DNA of 64,000 nucleotides from Zoogloea sp. (GTDB taxonomy: Bacteria > Pseudomonadota > Gammaproteobacteria > Burkholderiales > Rhodocyclaceae), in NCBI RefSeq assembly GCF_030157465.1, contig NZ_JAOAUU010000174.1:1-64000 (forward strand). The letters run 5' to 3'. Position 1 is the stretch's first letter. Each line of letters opens with the position of its first letter. The position numbers were made by a program, and so were the translations under genes. A model generated the notes under the pieces. The model worked only from the letters and a program-made list of their open reading frames with translations. It was not told where the DNA came from and made no database searches. Of the stretch, positions 19,524-30,429 are shown one piece after another.

Positions 19524-19710
19524 CAAAGACTCGGACAAAACGTTCTGGAGTGGATGCTTCAGGCATGCCGGACGGGGGCAGGTGCACGCCCCACACCCGC
19601 TTGGATTGCGCCGCTACAATAGGGTTCGCCCGATGTTAGGCGCTTTCAGGAAGGCCAGCAAGCAAGCCCCTGCCGGGCACTTTCCTCCTCCCAGCCTCTG
19701 CCGTTTCGCC

Positions 19711-20520
19711 ATGCCAGAACTCCCCGAAGTAGAAACGACCCGCCGGGGCATCGCCCCTGAACTGACCGGGCTCACCGCCACCGGCGCCATCATCCGCAAC
19801 GGCCGCCTGCGCCTGCCGATACCGCCGGATCTGGACGCCATCCTTGCCGGCCAGCAGCTCGTCGCGGTGGAGCGCCGGGCCAAATACCTGCTGCTCAGGT
19901 TTTCCGGCGGCAGCCTTCTTGTACACCTCGGCATGTCGGGAAGCCTGCGCATCGTGCCGGCCGCCACACCACCCGAGAAACACGATCACATCGACATCGT
20001 CTTCGGCATGCGGGCGCTTCGGCTGCGCGACCCAAGGCGCTTCGGGATGGTGCTGTGGCAGGCCGGCGACACGCCGCATCCGCAGCTTGCCGCGCTCGGC
20101 ATCGAACCCCTCGGCGACGAATTCGACGGCCCCTGGTTATATAAGGCGAGCCCCGGGCGCAAGACACCGGTCAAGCTGTTCATCATGGATGGCACCCAGG
20201 TGGTCGGCATCGGCAACATCTACGCGTCCGAAAGCCTGTTTCGCGCCGGCATCGACCCGACCACGCCGGTCGGCGAACTCGGGCCGCGTCGCTGCGCACG
20301 CCTCACCGCGTGCATCCGCGAAACCCTCCAGGACGCCCTCGCCGCAGGCGGCAGCACGCTGCGTGACTTCGTCGGCAGCAACGGCTCGCCCGGCTATTTC
20401 CAGCAGCAGTATTTTGCCTACGGGCGTGCCGGCGAACCCTGCAGGCAATGTGGCACCCCGATCCGCAAGCGCATCATGGGTCAGCGTGCCACCTTTTACT
20501 GCCCGCGCTGCCAGCGCTGA
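19711..20520 (+). CDS. mutM: Formamidopyrimidine-DNA glycosylase (Fpg/MutM)
   Basis: MutM excises 8-oxoguanine and formamidopyrimidines and cleaves the abasic site. The 269-residue protein starts MPELPEVETTRRGI; after Met removal Pro is the catalytic N-terminus and Glu the general acid, which fixes the start at 19711 within a longer open frame. It has VGIGNIYASESLFRAGIDP and GGSTLRDF of the H2TH domain, and ends with the zinc finger CRQCGTPIRKRIMGQRATFYCPRC (cited as CRQCG and CPRC). It is divergent from the TPR gene. Confidence 0.97.
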   Translation: MPELPEVETTRRGIAPELTGLTATGAIIRNGRLRLPIPPDLDAILAGQQLVAVERRAKYLLLRFSGGSLLVHLGMSGSLRIVPAATPPEKHDHIDIVFGMRALRLRDPRRFGMVLWQAGDTPHPQLAALGIEPLGDEFDGPWLYKASPGRKTPVKLFIMDGTQVVGIGNIYASESLFRAGIDPTTPVGELGPRRCARLTACIRETLQDALAAGGSTLRDFVGSNGSPGYFQQQYFAYGRAGEPCRQCGTPIRKRIMGQRATFYCPRCQR

Positions 20521-20608
20521 AAGCAATTCCGGTCGGGCACGATCCCGTTTATGCTGTCAATATTGGAAAACTGCGCCGGCAATGCGGCACCCGCCAGGAA
20601 TGAAGCTC

Positions 20609-22579
20609 GTGAAAAACGCACACATGCTCGCTGAACACTTCTCGGCCTACACCCAGTGGCGCGGGGCCGTCGCGTCAGGAATCGGGGAGCTGCGCAAGTG
20701 GCTGCAGGAAAACGAGATCGGCGATGCCCAGTCCGACCTGCGCCTGCAGTACCTGCTCGACCGCCTGCGCGAGGACAAGCTGATCGTCGCCTTCGTGGCC
20801 GAGTTTTCCCGTGGCAAGTCCGAACTCATCAACGCCGTGTTCTTCGCCGGCTACGGCAACCGCATCCTGCCCTCCAGCGCCGGCCGCACCACCATGTGCC
20901 CGACCGAACTGCAGTGGAAGGAAGGCGACAAGCCCGAGATCCGCCTGCTGCCCATCGAAAGCCGCAAGACCAACGCCAGCATCACCGAACTCAAGCGCTA
21001 CCCCGAGGAGTGGCAGGTTCGCACCCTCGACACCACCTCGGCCGAAAGCCTGCAGGCTGCGCTCGCCCAGGTTGGCGAAACGCGCATGGCCAGCACCGCC
21101 GAAGCCGAGGAACTGGGCTTTCCCATCGACGAGAGCGGCGATCATGGCATTCGCCCCGACGCCGCGGGCAAGGTCGAAATCCCCCTGTGGCGCCACGCGG
21201 TCATCCAGTTTCCGCACCCGCTGCTCGAACAGGGCCTGGTGATCCTGGACACGCCGGGCCTCAACGCCATCGGCGCGGAACCCGAACTCACCCTCAACCT
21301 GCTGCCCAACGCCCACGCGGTGCTGTTCATCCTCGCCGCCGACACCGGCGTCACCCAAAGCGACCTCGCCGTGTGGCGCGAGCACGTCAATGCCGGCCGG
21401 CGCCAGCGTGGCCGCATCGTTGCGCTCAACAAGATCGACGGCCTGTGGGACGGCCTGCGCAGCGAGGCCGACATCGAGCGCGAGATTGCCGGCCAGGTCG
21501 CCAGCGTCGCGGCCACCCTCGAAATCGAGCCGGACCAGGTCTATCCCGTATCAGCGCAAAAGGGCTTGGTCGCCAAGGTCAACGACGACGCCGAGCTGCT
21601 TGAGCGCAGCCGCCTTCTCCAGCTGGAACGGGCGCTGTCCACCGAGCTGCTGCCCACCAAGCGCGACATCGTTCGCGACAACACCTACGGCGACGTGACC
21701 GATATCGTCGGCCGTTCGCGCGAGCTGCTCAACGCACGCCTCAGCGGCCTGCAGGAACAATTGCAGGAACTCACCGACCTGCGCGGCAAGAACCAGAACG
21801 TCATCGAATACATGATGCGCAAGGTGCGCTCCGAGAAAAACGAGTTCGAGCAGGGCCTGCAAAAGTATTACGCCGTGCGCAGCGTGTTTTCCAGCCTCTC
21901 CAACAACCTGTTCGGCCACCTCGGCCTCGACGCACTGCGCGACGAAACCCGGCGCACCCGCGAGGCCATGCTGGACGCGGCCTTCTCCCGCGGTTTGCGC
22001 GAGGCGATGAAGGGCTTCTTCCTGCATCTGCGCGGCAATCTCAAGAAATCCACCGACGAGATCGGCGAAATTTCAAAAATGCTCGACGCCATGTACAAGC
22101 GCTTCACCGTCGAGCACGGCCTCAAGCTGGCCGCGCCAACCGCCTTCTCCACGCTGCGCTACGAAAAGGAGATCGAGCGCCTCGAGGCCGCCTTCAACAG
22201 CCAGTTCAACACGGTGCTGACCATCGTCACCACCGAGAAGCACACCCTGACCCAGAAGTTCTTCGAAACCGTGGCGGTGGAAGCCCGCCGCACCTTCGAG
22301 GTGGCCAACCGGGACGCCGAGCAGTGGCTGCGCGCCGTGATGGCGCCGCTCGAAACCCAAGTCCGCGAATACCAGCTCCAGTTGAAGCGCCGCCTCGAAA
22401 GCGTCAAACGCATCCATCAGGCCACCGACACGCTGGAAGACCGGGTGCGCGAGCTGCAGCAGGCCGAAGAACTCCTCGTTCGCCAGCTCGGCCAGCTCGA
22501 CGGTCTTGCGAAGCGCATCGAACGTGCGCTGGACATGCCCCAGGCCGATGCTCCGGCAACATCCGCCCGCGCGGCCTGA
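20609..22579 (+). CDS. Dynamin-family large GTPase
   Basis: A protein of about 656 residues with a dynamin-type GTPase domain and long helical stalk. Motifs are G1 FVAEFSRGKSELINAV, G3 LDTPGLNAIGAEPE and G4 LNKIDGLWDG. The C-terminal half is heptad-rich (SGLQEQLQELTDLRGKN, TLEDRVRELQQAEELL) and probably makes coiled coils. Bacterial dynamins remodel or protect membranes; the specific role here is unknown, and no second dynamin gene is adjacent. The start is uncertain: GTG 20609 has AGGA 9 bases upstream, while ATG 20600 and ATG 20582 are also in frame. It is 88 bases after mutM and ends at a strong terminator. Confidence 0.88.
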   Translation: MKNAHMLAEHFSAYTQWRGAVASGIGELRKWLQENEIGDAQSDLRLQYLLDRLREDKLIVAFVAEFSRGKSELINAVFFAGYGNRILPSSAGRTTMCPTELQWKEGDKPEIRLLPIESRKTNASITELKRYPEEWQVRTLDTTSAESLQAALAQVGETRMASTAEAEELGFPIDESGDHGIRPDAAGKVEIPLWRHAVIQFPHPLLEQGLVILDTPGLNAIGAEPELTLNLLPNAHAVLFILAADTGVTQSDLAVWREHVNAGRRQRGRIVALNKIDGLWDGLRSEADIEREIAGQVASVAATLEIEPDQVYPVSAQKGLVAKVNDDAELLERSRLLQLERALSTELLPTKRDIVRDNTYGDVTDIVGRSRELLNARLSGLQEQLQELTDLRGKNQNVIEYMMRKVRSEKNEFEQGLQKYYAVRSVFSSLSNNLFGHLGLDALRDETRRTREAMLDAAFSRGLREAMKGFFLHLRGNLKKSTDEIGEISKMLDAMYKRFTVEHGLKLAAPTAFSTLRYEKEIERLEAAFNSQFNTVLTIVTTEKHTLTQKFFETVAVEARRTFEVANRDAEQWLRAVMAPLETQVREYQLQLKRRLESVKRIHQATDTLEDRVRELQQAEELLVRQLGQLDGLAKRIERALDMPQADAPATSARAA

Positions 22580-22606
22580 CGCGACAATCCATCCAAAAAA
22601 CAGCGC

Positions 22607-22646
22607 AAAAAAACCGGACGCACTGAAAAGTGCGTCCGGTTTTTTA
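22607..22646. terminator. Bidirectional terminator between the dynamin gene and ferredoxin
   Basis: AAAACCGGACGCACT, a GAAA loop and AGTGCGTCCGGTTTTTT make a 15-base-pair stem with A and T runs on both sides, between convergent genes. Confidence 0.93.
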
Positions 22647-22671
22647 ATATCCGGGCTGGCTGCGACCTGAC

Positions 22672-22935
<264 letters not shown>

Positions 22936-22939
22936 TTAC

Positions 22940-23999
<1,060 letters not shown>

Positions 24000-24003
<4 letters not shown>

Positions 24004-25352
24004 CGTGCAGATCCGTTCTTCGGTGCAGCGGTCTTGTCTCCGTCGCCGCCCACCACCACGGTAACCAGGTGCTCCGGCGCAACGTGGCGCTTGAAGGCGT
24101 CGCGAATCTGCGCGGCGCTTACGGCGCGCACCCGGTCGCGCCAGGTGTCGAGGTAATCAAGGGGCAGGCCGAAGCTGCCGATCGCCGCCACCTGTTCGAG
24201 CATCTTGCGGTTGGAGTCGAGACGCAGCGCGAAACCATTGATCAGGTTGTCCTTGGCGGCCTGCAGCTCGGCCCCGGTCGGCCCCTTGGCAAGGAAATCG
24301 TCGAGGGTGGAGCCGACCACGCGCAGGGCGTCGTCGGCCTGGCTGCCCTTGGTCTGCAGGCCGATCTGGAAGGGGCCGACATCGCGCTGGGGGGCAAAGT
24401 AGCTGTAGACGCTGTAGGCGTAGCCGCGCTTTTCGCGCACTTCAGCGGTCAGGCGCGACACGAAGCCGCCACCGCCAAGGATGTAATTGCCCACCAGCAA
24501 CGGGAAGAAATCCGGATCGCCGCGGCGCATGCCCGGCTGGCCGACGGCAATGTGGGCCTGGGCCGAGGGGTGCGGCACGCGGATCGTCTGGCGCTCCGGC
24601 AGCGTGGTGTTGAGGCTTGCCAGCGGCGCCTCGCCAGCGGGAAGGCCGGCGGTGAGGCGGCTGGCGATGGCTTCGGCATCGGCGCGGGAAACATCGCCGA
24701 CGATGCTGATCGTGGCCCGCGCGGCGGTGTAGTAGCGCGTATGGAAATCAACGAGGTCTTCGCGGCTCAGGGACGCGACGCTTTCGACGGTCGGCAGGCG
24801 GCCGTAGGGGTGATCCGGGAAGACCGCCGCGGCGAAGCGCCGGGCCAGGATGGCATCGGGCTGGGTCGCGGCTTCCTTGAGGCCGGCGATGGTGCGCGAT
24901 TTTTCGCGCTCGACGGCGGCAGCCGGAAAAGCCGGCTGGCGAATCAGCGTGGCGAGCAGGTCAACGGCGCCGTCGCGCTCGGCCGGATTGCTGAGCGTGC
25001 GCAGGCTCAGGGATGCGCGGTCCATGTCGGCACCACCGGTGATCTGGGCGCCCAGATCGGCGACGCGGTTGGCGATGGCGTCTTCGTCAAGCGTACCGGC
25101 GCCGGACTCGAGCAGCCCGCGGGTCAGGCCGGCAATCCCGGCCTTGCCTGCCGGCGCCTCGGCACCGGCGGCGCGAAAATCCACCTGCACGTCGAGAATC
25201 GGCAGCGCGCGGCTTTCTACGAAAAGCACCTTGGTGCCGCCCGGCGTGGTCCAGGTCTGGATCGCCAGCCCGGCGCGCGCGGCAGATGCAGAAAAAAGGG
25301 TTGCGACGGTGAGCGCGAGGGCAAAACCGAAACGCGTGCGGTGGGGAATCAT
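24000..25352 (-). CDS. M16 peptidase-like partner lacking the HxxEH zinc site
   Basis: A 450-residue exported protein of the M16 (insulinase/PqqL) fold. The signal peptide is IPHRTRFGFALALTVATLF up to SARAG (AARAG). The position where active members carry HxxEH reads AGLTRGLLESGAGTLDEDAI, so the zinc ligands are absent. C-terminal parts such as GNYILGGGGFVSRLTAEVRE and RGYAYSVYSYF are well kept, as in the substrate-binding subunits of two-subunit M16 enzymes. It follows the HxxEH-bearing paralogue by 29 bases, so the two probably form a periplasmic heterodimer. The start at 25352 is set by the signal peptide. Confidence 0.9.
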
Positions 25353-25381
25353 CGATTGATCAACCTGTAGAGCTGGAGCGT

Positions 25382-26761
25382 TCAGTGACGGTGTGCCGCG
25401 GGCGCGGCAGCGGCCTTGGCACGGGCCTGCGGGTCCATCGGCAGGGGGTCGAGCTGGGCGACGGTGAGGGTTTCGGCGCGGAAGTATTTTTTGGCAACGG
25501 CCTGGACTTCGGCGGCGCTCACGGCACGGATACGCTCGAGCATCTCGGCGTCGAGCTTCCAAGACAAACCGACCATTTCGTCCATGCCGATTTCCATCGC
25601 CTGGCCCATCAGCGAGTCGCGCTTGTAAACCTGGCCGGCCACCGCCTGCACCTTGACCCGGCGCAGTTCGTCCTCGGAAACGCCTTCGTTCTGGATGCGG
25701 GTGACTTCAGCCAGCAGCGCCGCCTCCACGTCGGCGACGCTCTTGCCGGCCGCCGGTGCGCCGTCGAGCACGAACAGCGATTCGCCACGGGCCGAACCGT
25801 CGTAGCCGGCGCCGGCGGTAACCGCCACGCGGCTGCCGCGCACGATGTTCTTGGCAAGGCGGGCGCCTTCGTAGCCGTCGAGCACGGCGGCGAGCACCTG
25901 CAGCGCGTAGAAATCGCCATCGGCCTTTACATCACGCAGGGTGGGCACGCGCCAGGCCAGGGCCACGTAGGGCAGGTCGGCCGGCGCCTTGACCACCGTG
26001 CGACGCGGGCCGCTTTGCTCGGGTTCGGAAAGCGGCTTGCGCGGCGGCAGCGCGCGGGTCTTGATCGCCCCGTAGGTGCGCGCAGCGTCCTTGAAAACGG
26101 TCTGGTGATCCACGTCGCCCACCACCACGAGCGTGGCGTTGTTGGGCACGTACCAGCGCTGGTACCAGTCGCGGGCGTCCTGGGCGGTCATGTTGTCCAG
26201 ATCGCTCATCCAGCCGATGACCGGCCGGCGGTAGGGGTGGGCCTGGAAGGCGGTGGCCATCAGCTGCTCCACCACCAGCGAACGGGGCTTGTCGTCGGTG
26301 CGCAGGCGGCGCTCTTCCTTGACCACCTCGATTTCCTTCTTGAAGGAATCGTCGGTCACCTGCAGGTTGGCCATTCGGTCGGCCTCGAGCGCCATCATCT
26401 TGCCGAGCGCCTCCTTGGGCACCTGCTGGAAGTAGGCGGTGTAGTCGTAGCTGGTGAAGGCGTTGTCGCGGCCACCCACGGCGGCCACACGCTTGTTGAA
26501 TTCGCCGGGGCCCACCTTGCGGGTGCCCTTGAACATCATGTGCTCGAGCAGGTGGGCCACACCGGAAGTGCCATCCACCTCGTCCATCGCCCCCACCTTG
26601 TACCAGACCATATGCACCACCGACGGAGCCCGGCGGTCTTCCTTGACGATCAGCTTCATCCCGTTGGGAAGCGTGCTCTCGAAGGGGTTGGCCCAGGCCG
26701 GAGCGGCGAAGGTCGCGGACAGGGCGCACACCACGGCGCCGATGCGCAAACTGCGATTCAT
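25382..26761 (-). CDS. M16 zinc metallopeptidase, catalytic partner
   Basis: A 459-residue exported zinc protease of the pitrilysin/MPP family. It has a signal peptide (RSLRIGAVVCALSATFAAPAWA) and the inverted zinc motif in GVAHLLEHMMFKGT, with the third ligand expected in the downstream Glu-rich helix (EIEVVKEERRLRTDD). Its likely substrates are peptides or misfolded proteins in the periplasm. The start is probably the second of two adjacent ATGs (26764 and 26761), because AGAG then lies 6 bases upstream. It heads a minus-strand operon with the inactive partner, rsmD, coaD and the ferredoxin gene, and is divergent from ftsY. Confidence 0.93.
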   Translation of the reverse strand: MNRSLRIGAVVCALSATFAAPAWANPFESTLPNGMKLIVKEDRRAPSVVHMVWYKVGAMDEVDGTSGVAHLLEHMMFKGTRKVGPGEFNKRVAAVGGRDNAFTSYDYTAYFQQVPKEALGKMMALEADRMANLQVTDDSFKKEIEVVKEERRLRTDDKPRSLVVEQLMATAFQAHPYRRPVIGWMSDLDNMTAQDARDWYQRWYVPNNATLVVVGDVDHQTVFKDAARTYGAIKTRALPPRKPLSEPEQSGPRRTVVKAPADLPYVALAWRVPTLRDVKADGDFYALQVLAAVLDGYEGARLAKNIVRGSRVAVTAGAGYDGSARGESLFVLDGAPAAGKSVADVEAALLAEVTRIQNEGVSEDELRRVKVQAVAGQVYKRDSLMGQAMEIGMDEMVGLSWKLDAEMLERIRAVSAAEVQAVAKKYFRAETLTVAQLDPLPMDPQARAKAAAAPAAHRH

Positions 26762-26922
26762 CATAGGCTCTTGAAGCATCTGGTAAAATTCAAAGGTTAA
26801 GGCCAACGGCCGAACTTGCCGCGCGGCATCATAGCGACATTCCGGCGGCCCGGCCAACCGGGTAACGCGGTCATTTCATCCGCAGCCCGTCCCGATCGAC
26901 CCTCACTCTGACCCGGCACCTC

Positions 26923-28008
26923 ATGTTTGGTTTCCTGAAGAAAACACTCAAGGGTGGCGACAAGTCTCCCGCTGCGCCGACCCCGGCGCCGGAAACAATC
27001 GTTGCCCCCGCTGCGGCGCCCCAGGCGCCCGCTGCAAGCACCCCGGAACCCGCCCCCCATCCGGACAAAAAACGCTCGTGGATGGACCGCCTGCGCTCCG
27101 GCCTGTCGCGCACCCGCGACCAGATCGGCGGCGGCCTGACCAGCCTGTTCTCGCGCCGCAAGATCGACGAGGAATTCCTCGAAGAGCTCGAAACCACGCT
27201 GCTGATGGCCGACTGCGGCGTGGATGCCACCCAGCACCTGCTCAAGGAACTGCGCCTGCGCTGGAAGCGTGACAAGCTCGAAACCGCCGACCAGCTGCAA
27301 AGCGCGCTGGCCGAAGGCCTGCTGTCCATCCTCGCCCCGCTCGAGCAGCCCCTCGAGATCAGCGGCCACCGGCCCTACATCATCATGATCGCGGGGGTGA
27401 ACGGCTCGGGCAAGACCACCTCCATCGGCAAGCTCGCCAAGCATTTCCAGAACGAAGGCAAGAGCGTGCTGCTGGCCGCCGGCGACACCTTCCGCGCCGC
27501 CGCCCGCGAACAGCTCATGACCTGGGGCGAGCGCAACGGCGTAGCCGTCATCGCCCAGGAATCCGGCGATCCGGGCGCGGTGGTGTTCGACGCGATCAAC
27601 GCCGCCCGCGCCCGCAACATCGACATCGTGCTGGCCGACACCGCCGGCCGCCTGCCCACCCAGCTGCACCTGATGGAAGAAATCGCCAAGGTGCGCCGCG
27701 TCATCCAGAAGGCCGAGCCCTCCGGCCCGCATGAAGTGCTTCTGGTGCTCGACGCCAACATCGGGCAAAACGCGCTCCAGCAGGTCAAGGCCTTCGACGC
27801 CGCCATCGGCGTCACCGGCCTGGTGCTCACCAAGCTCGACGGCACCGCCAAGGGCGGCGTGGTCGCCGCCATCGCCCGCCAGAGCCCCAAGCCGCTGCGC
27901 TTCATCGGCGTTGGCGAACAGATCGACGACCTGCAAACCTTCCGTGCCAAGGAGTTCGTCGACGCGCTGTTCACGCCCATCGGCGGCAGCGACACCCCGC
28001 AGGCCTGA
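26923..28008 (+). CDS. ftsY: Signal recognition particle receptor FtsY
   Basis: FtsY is the SRP receptor GTPase that brings ribosome-nascent chains to the Sec translocon. The 361-residue protein has a short Ala/Pro-rich acidic-poor A domain (about residues 10-50), the N domain (RRKIDEEFLEELETTLLMAD) and the G domain with GVNGSGKTTSIGKLA, GDTFRAAAREQL, VLADTAGRLPTQ and TKLDGTAKGG. MFGFLKK at the N-terminus is a typical membrane-contact start. It is divergent from the M16 peptidase operon. Confidence 0.97.
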   Translation: MFGFLKKTLKGGDKSPAAPTPAPETIVAPAAAPQAPAASTPEPAPHPDKKRSWMDRLRSGLSRTRDQIGGGLTSLFSRRKIDEEFLEELETTLLMADCGVDATQHLLKELRLRWKRDKLETADQLQSALAEGLLSILAPLEQPLEISGHRPYIIMIAGVNGSGKTTSIGKLAKHFQNEGKSVLLAAGDTFRAAAREQLMTWGERNGVAVIAQESGDPGAVVFDAINAARARNIDIVLADTAGRLPTQLHLMEEIAKVRRVIQKAEPSGPHEVLLVLDANIGQNALQQVKAFDAAIGVTGLVLTKLDGTAKGGVVAAIARQSPKPLRFIGVGEQIDDLQTFRAKEFVDALFTPIGGSDTPQA

Positions 28009-28020
28009 TCCACCGCAAAC

Positions 28021-28046
28021 CGCCGCACGCAGCCAGGCGTGCGGCG
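28021..28046 (+). terminator. Hairpin after ftsY without a T run
   Basis: CGCCGCACGC, a 6-base loop and GCGTGCGGCG form a perfect 10-base-pair stem 12 bases past ftsY. There is no T tract, so it may end transcription poorly or act only as an RNA-stabilising hairpin. Confidence 0.4.
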
Positions 28047-28128
28047 CAGCATGGCATCGCCTATCCTTATGGAATGAGGGGGCTGTAACAGGCAAGACCA
28101 TCCACGCCCTCCTCCAGGAGAGACGCGG

Positions 28129-30429
28129 ATGCCAGACCCCGCCAGCCAGACGTCACCCCCGCTACCCGAAGCCCCCGCGAGCGCTCCCCGCTGGCTGCGG
28201 ATCGGCCTTCTTCTGTTCATCGCCCAGGCCCTCGCCCTGTGCCTCCAGGCGCTGTTGCTGGTCCACAAGGAAGGCGAATTGCTGGTCGGCATCACGGTCT
28301 CCCGCATCGGGATTGCCGCCGACCAGGTCGACAGCGCCTTTGCCCGCGCCTCAGCCAACGGCCTGCTGCTGGGCGAGGCGCGCGGCCTGGCACGCATGCT
28401 GCCAAGCCTCATGGCCGACGACAGCGACATCGCGGCCATCCATATCTTCGATGCGGCCGACCGGCACACGCTCTTCGCCACCGACACCACCCCGTCACCG
28501 CCCGACGCCAGCGCCGCCATCCTCAAGAAAAGCGGCACGTGGTTCCGCCTCGACCCGGCCGGGCCGCTCCACGTCGGCCACCGCCTTACCGACACTGAAG
28601 GCCGGATTGCCGGCGGCGTGCTGTTCACCGTCAAGACCGACGCCCTCCAGGCCCGCCAGGAAGCCACCCGCAATGCCACCCTCGCCCGCCTCGGCCTCAC
28701 GCTGGCGGGCGTTGCCGCGGCCCTGCCGCTACTGCTCCGGGCCGTCGCGCGCTTCGGCCGCCAACGCTTCGGGCTGCGCCTGCGCCTTCTGGCCGCCGCC
28801 CTGCTGCTGGCCGGCGCCAGCAGCCTCACCCTCAGCCTGCAAGCCCTGCCAAGCTTCGCCGAAGAACTGGCGCCGGCCCTCGACGCCAAGGCCCACAGCC
28901 TCGCCCGCCTGCTCGCCGGCCGCATCGGCAACGCGCTGGCCCTCGGCATTCCGTTCGACAAGCTGAACGGCGTCGAGGACTACTTCGACGAAACCCTCGA
29001 TCGCCACCCGGAGATCCTCGCCTTCCGCCTCGAAGGCCCTGGTCACAGCTACAGCGCCGAGCGGCCCGGCAGCACCGGCAGCCGCATCGAAGTGCCGGTG
29101 GCAGGCAGCGACGGCCGGCTCATCGCCCAGCTCGCCACCCGCATCGACGCCGACGTGGTGACCCGCGAACTGCGCGATCTGGCCATCGACCTGGCCATCG
29201 TCTATCTCGTCGCCCTGGTGCTGTTCAACGAAGCCCTGGGCGCCATTCTCGCCAGCGACGAACTGGCCCCGGTGGCCAGCCGCGCCCGCCTGGGCCTGGC
29301 ACGGCTGGCCGTGTTCCTGCTGATCCTCTCCGAAGAGCTGACCCGCGCCTTCATGCCGCTGCACATCGCCAGCCTCGCCGAAGCCGGCGGACACACCGGC
29401 AGCACCGCCATCAGCCTGCCGATTTCCGCCTACATGCTGAGCTTTGCGCTGCTCACGCCGTTTGCCGGGCGCTGGGCCGAGCGCTTCGGCGTGGCGCGCA
29501 CCTTTGCCGTCGGCACCGGGCTGTCGGCGCTGGGCTTTGCCTGGGCGATGCTCGCCGGCGATTACTGGGCCTTCGTCGCCGCCCGCTGCCTGTGCGCCGC
29601 CGGCTACGCCGTAGGCACCATGGCCATGCAGCAGCACTTCATGAGTGCAGCGGCCGCCGGCGAGCGCACCCGGGCCCTCGCCCTTTACGTGGGCGCACTG
29701 CAAACAGCCGCCATCTGCGGCTCGGCCGTCGGCGGCCTGCTGGCCGAACGCTTTGGCGCTGCCGCGGTGTTTGCCGGCGCCGCCGCGCTGGGCGCCCTGG
29801 CCCTCGCCGTGCAGCGCATCGACACGCTGCCGCCGCTCGCGCCCGGCAACGCGCCCCCAAGCCGCCTGCTGGCAACGCTCAGAAACCCGGCGGTACTGGT
29901 GCCGCTCATTACCGCGGCAATCCCCGTCAAGCTGGTGCTGGCCGGCTTCCTGTTCTATCTCGTGCCCCTCGCCCTGCGCCAGGAAGGCTACGGCAGCAGC
30001 ACCACCGGGCGGGCGCTGATGGTCTACTTCATCCTTGTCGCAGCCGCCAACCCGGTGGCCTCGTGGCTGTCCGACCGCTTTGGCTGGAACCGGCGGCTGG
30101 TCGCCATCGGTGGCCTGAGCATCGCCGCGGGCGGGCTTGCTGGGCTCGTAGGCGGGCCGCCGGCGCTGATTGCCGGCGTCGTGGCGCTGGGTATCGGCAC
30201 CGGACTCGGCGCAGCTGCGCTACAGTCGATGGTCGGCCGCGAAGGCCCGGCCGCGCTGGTTCTGCTGCGCGCGGGCGAGCGCCTCGGCGCCGTCATCGGG
30301 CCCCTCCTCGCCAGCAGCCTGCTTACCCTCATGGCCTACGGCGGGGCCATGGCCGCCATAGGCAGCATCGTTCTCGCCGCCACCCTCGTGTTCATGCTGT
30401 CAGGCAGCACAAAGGAGACTTCGCCATGA
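28129..30429 (+). CDS. MFS transporter fused to N-terminal periplasmic sensor modules
   Basis: A 766-residue membrane protein in two parts. The N-terminal part has a helix at about residues 24-45, an extracytoplasmic module (50-185), a helix pair around 188-235, a second extracytoplasmic module (about 240-345) and a helix at about 350-370. These modules look like the dCache/CHASE-type sensors of receptors. The C-terminal part (about 385-760) is a major facilitator domain with GRWAERFGVARTFAVGTGLS and DRFGWNRRLVAIGGLS as loop motifs. The substrate is unknown. AGGAG lies 10 bases before the start. The stop overlaps the next gene by 4 bases (ATGA), making it the head of a five-gene coupled unit. 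Confidence 0.82.
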   Translation: MPDPASQTSPPLPEAPASAPRWLRIGLLLFIAQALALCLQALLLVHKEGELLVGITVSRIGIAADQVDSAFARASANGLLLGEARGLARMLPSLMADDSDIAAIHIFDAADRHTLFATDTTPSPPDASAAILKKSGTWFRLDPAGPLHVGHRLTDTEGRIAGGVLFTVKTDALQARQEATRNATLARLGLTLAGVAAALPLLLRAVARFGRQRFGLRLRLLAAALLLAGASSLTLSLQALPSFAEELAPALDAKAHSLARLLAGRIGNALALGIPFDKLNGVEDYFDETLDRHPEILAFRLEGPGHSYSAERPGSTGSRIEVPVAGSDGRLIAQLATRIDADVVTRELRDLAIDLAIVYLVALVLFNEALGAILASDELAPVASRARLGLARLAVFLLILSEELTRAFMPLHIASLAEAGGHTGSTAISLPISAYMLSFALLTPFAGRWAERFGVARTFAVGTGLSALGFAWAMLAGDYWAFVAARCLCAAGYAVGTMAMQQHFMSAAAAGERTRALALYVGALQTAAICGSAVGGLLAERFGAAAVFAGAAALGALALAVQRIDTLPPLAPGNAPPSRLLATLRNPAVLVPLITAAIPVKLVLAGFLFYLVPLALRQEGYGSSTTGRALMVYFILVAAANPVASWLSDRFGWNRRLVAIGGLSIAAGGLAGLVGGPPALIAGVVALGIGTGLGAAALQSMVGREGPAALVLLRAGERLGAVIGPLLASSLLTLMAYGGAMAAIGSIVLAATLVFMLSGSTKETSP

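Noticed and set aside
28021-28046. A confident terminator for ftsY
   Set aside because: The stem is perfect but there is no T run on either strand, so it is listed only at low confidence.
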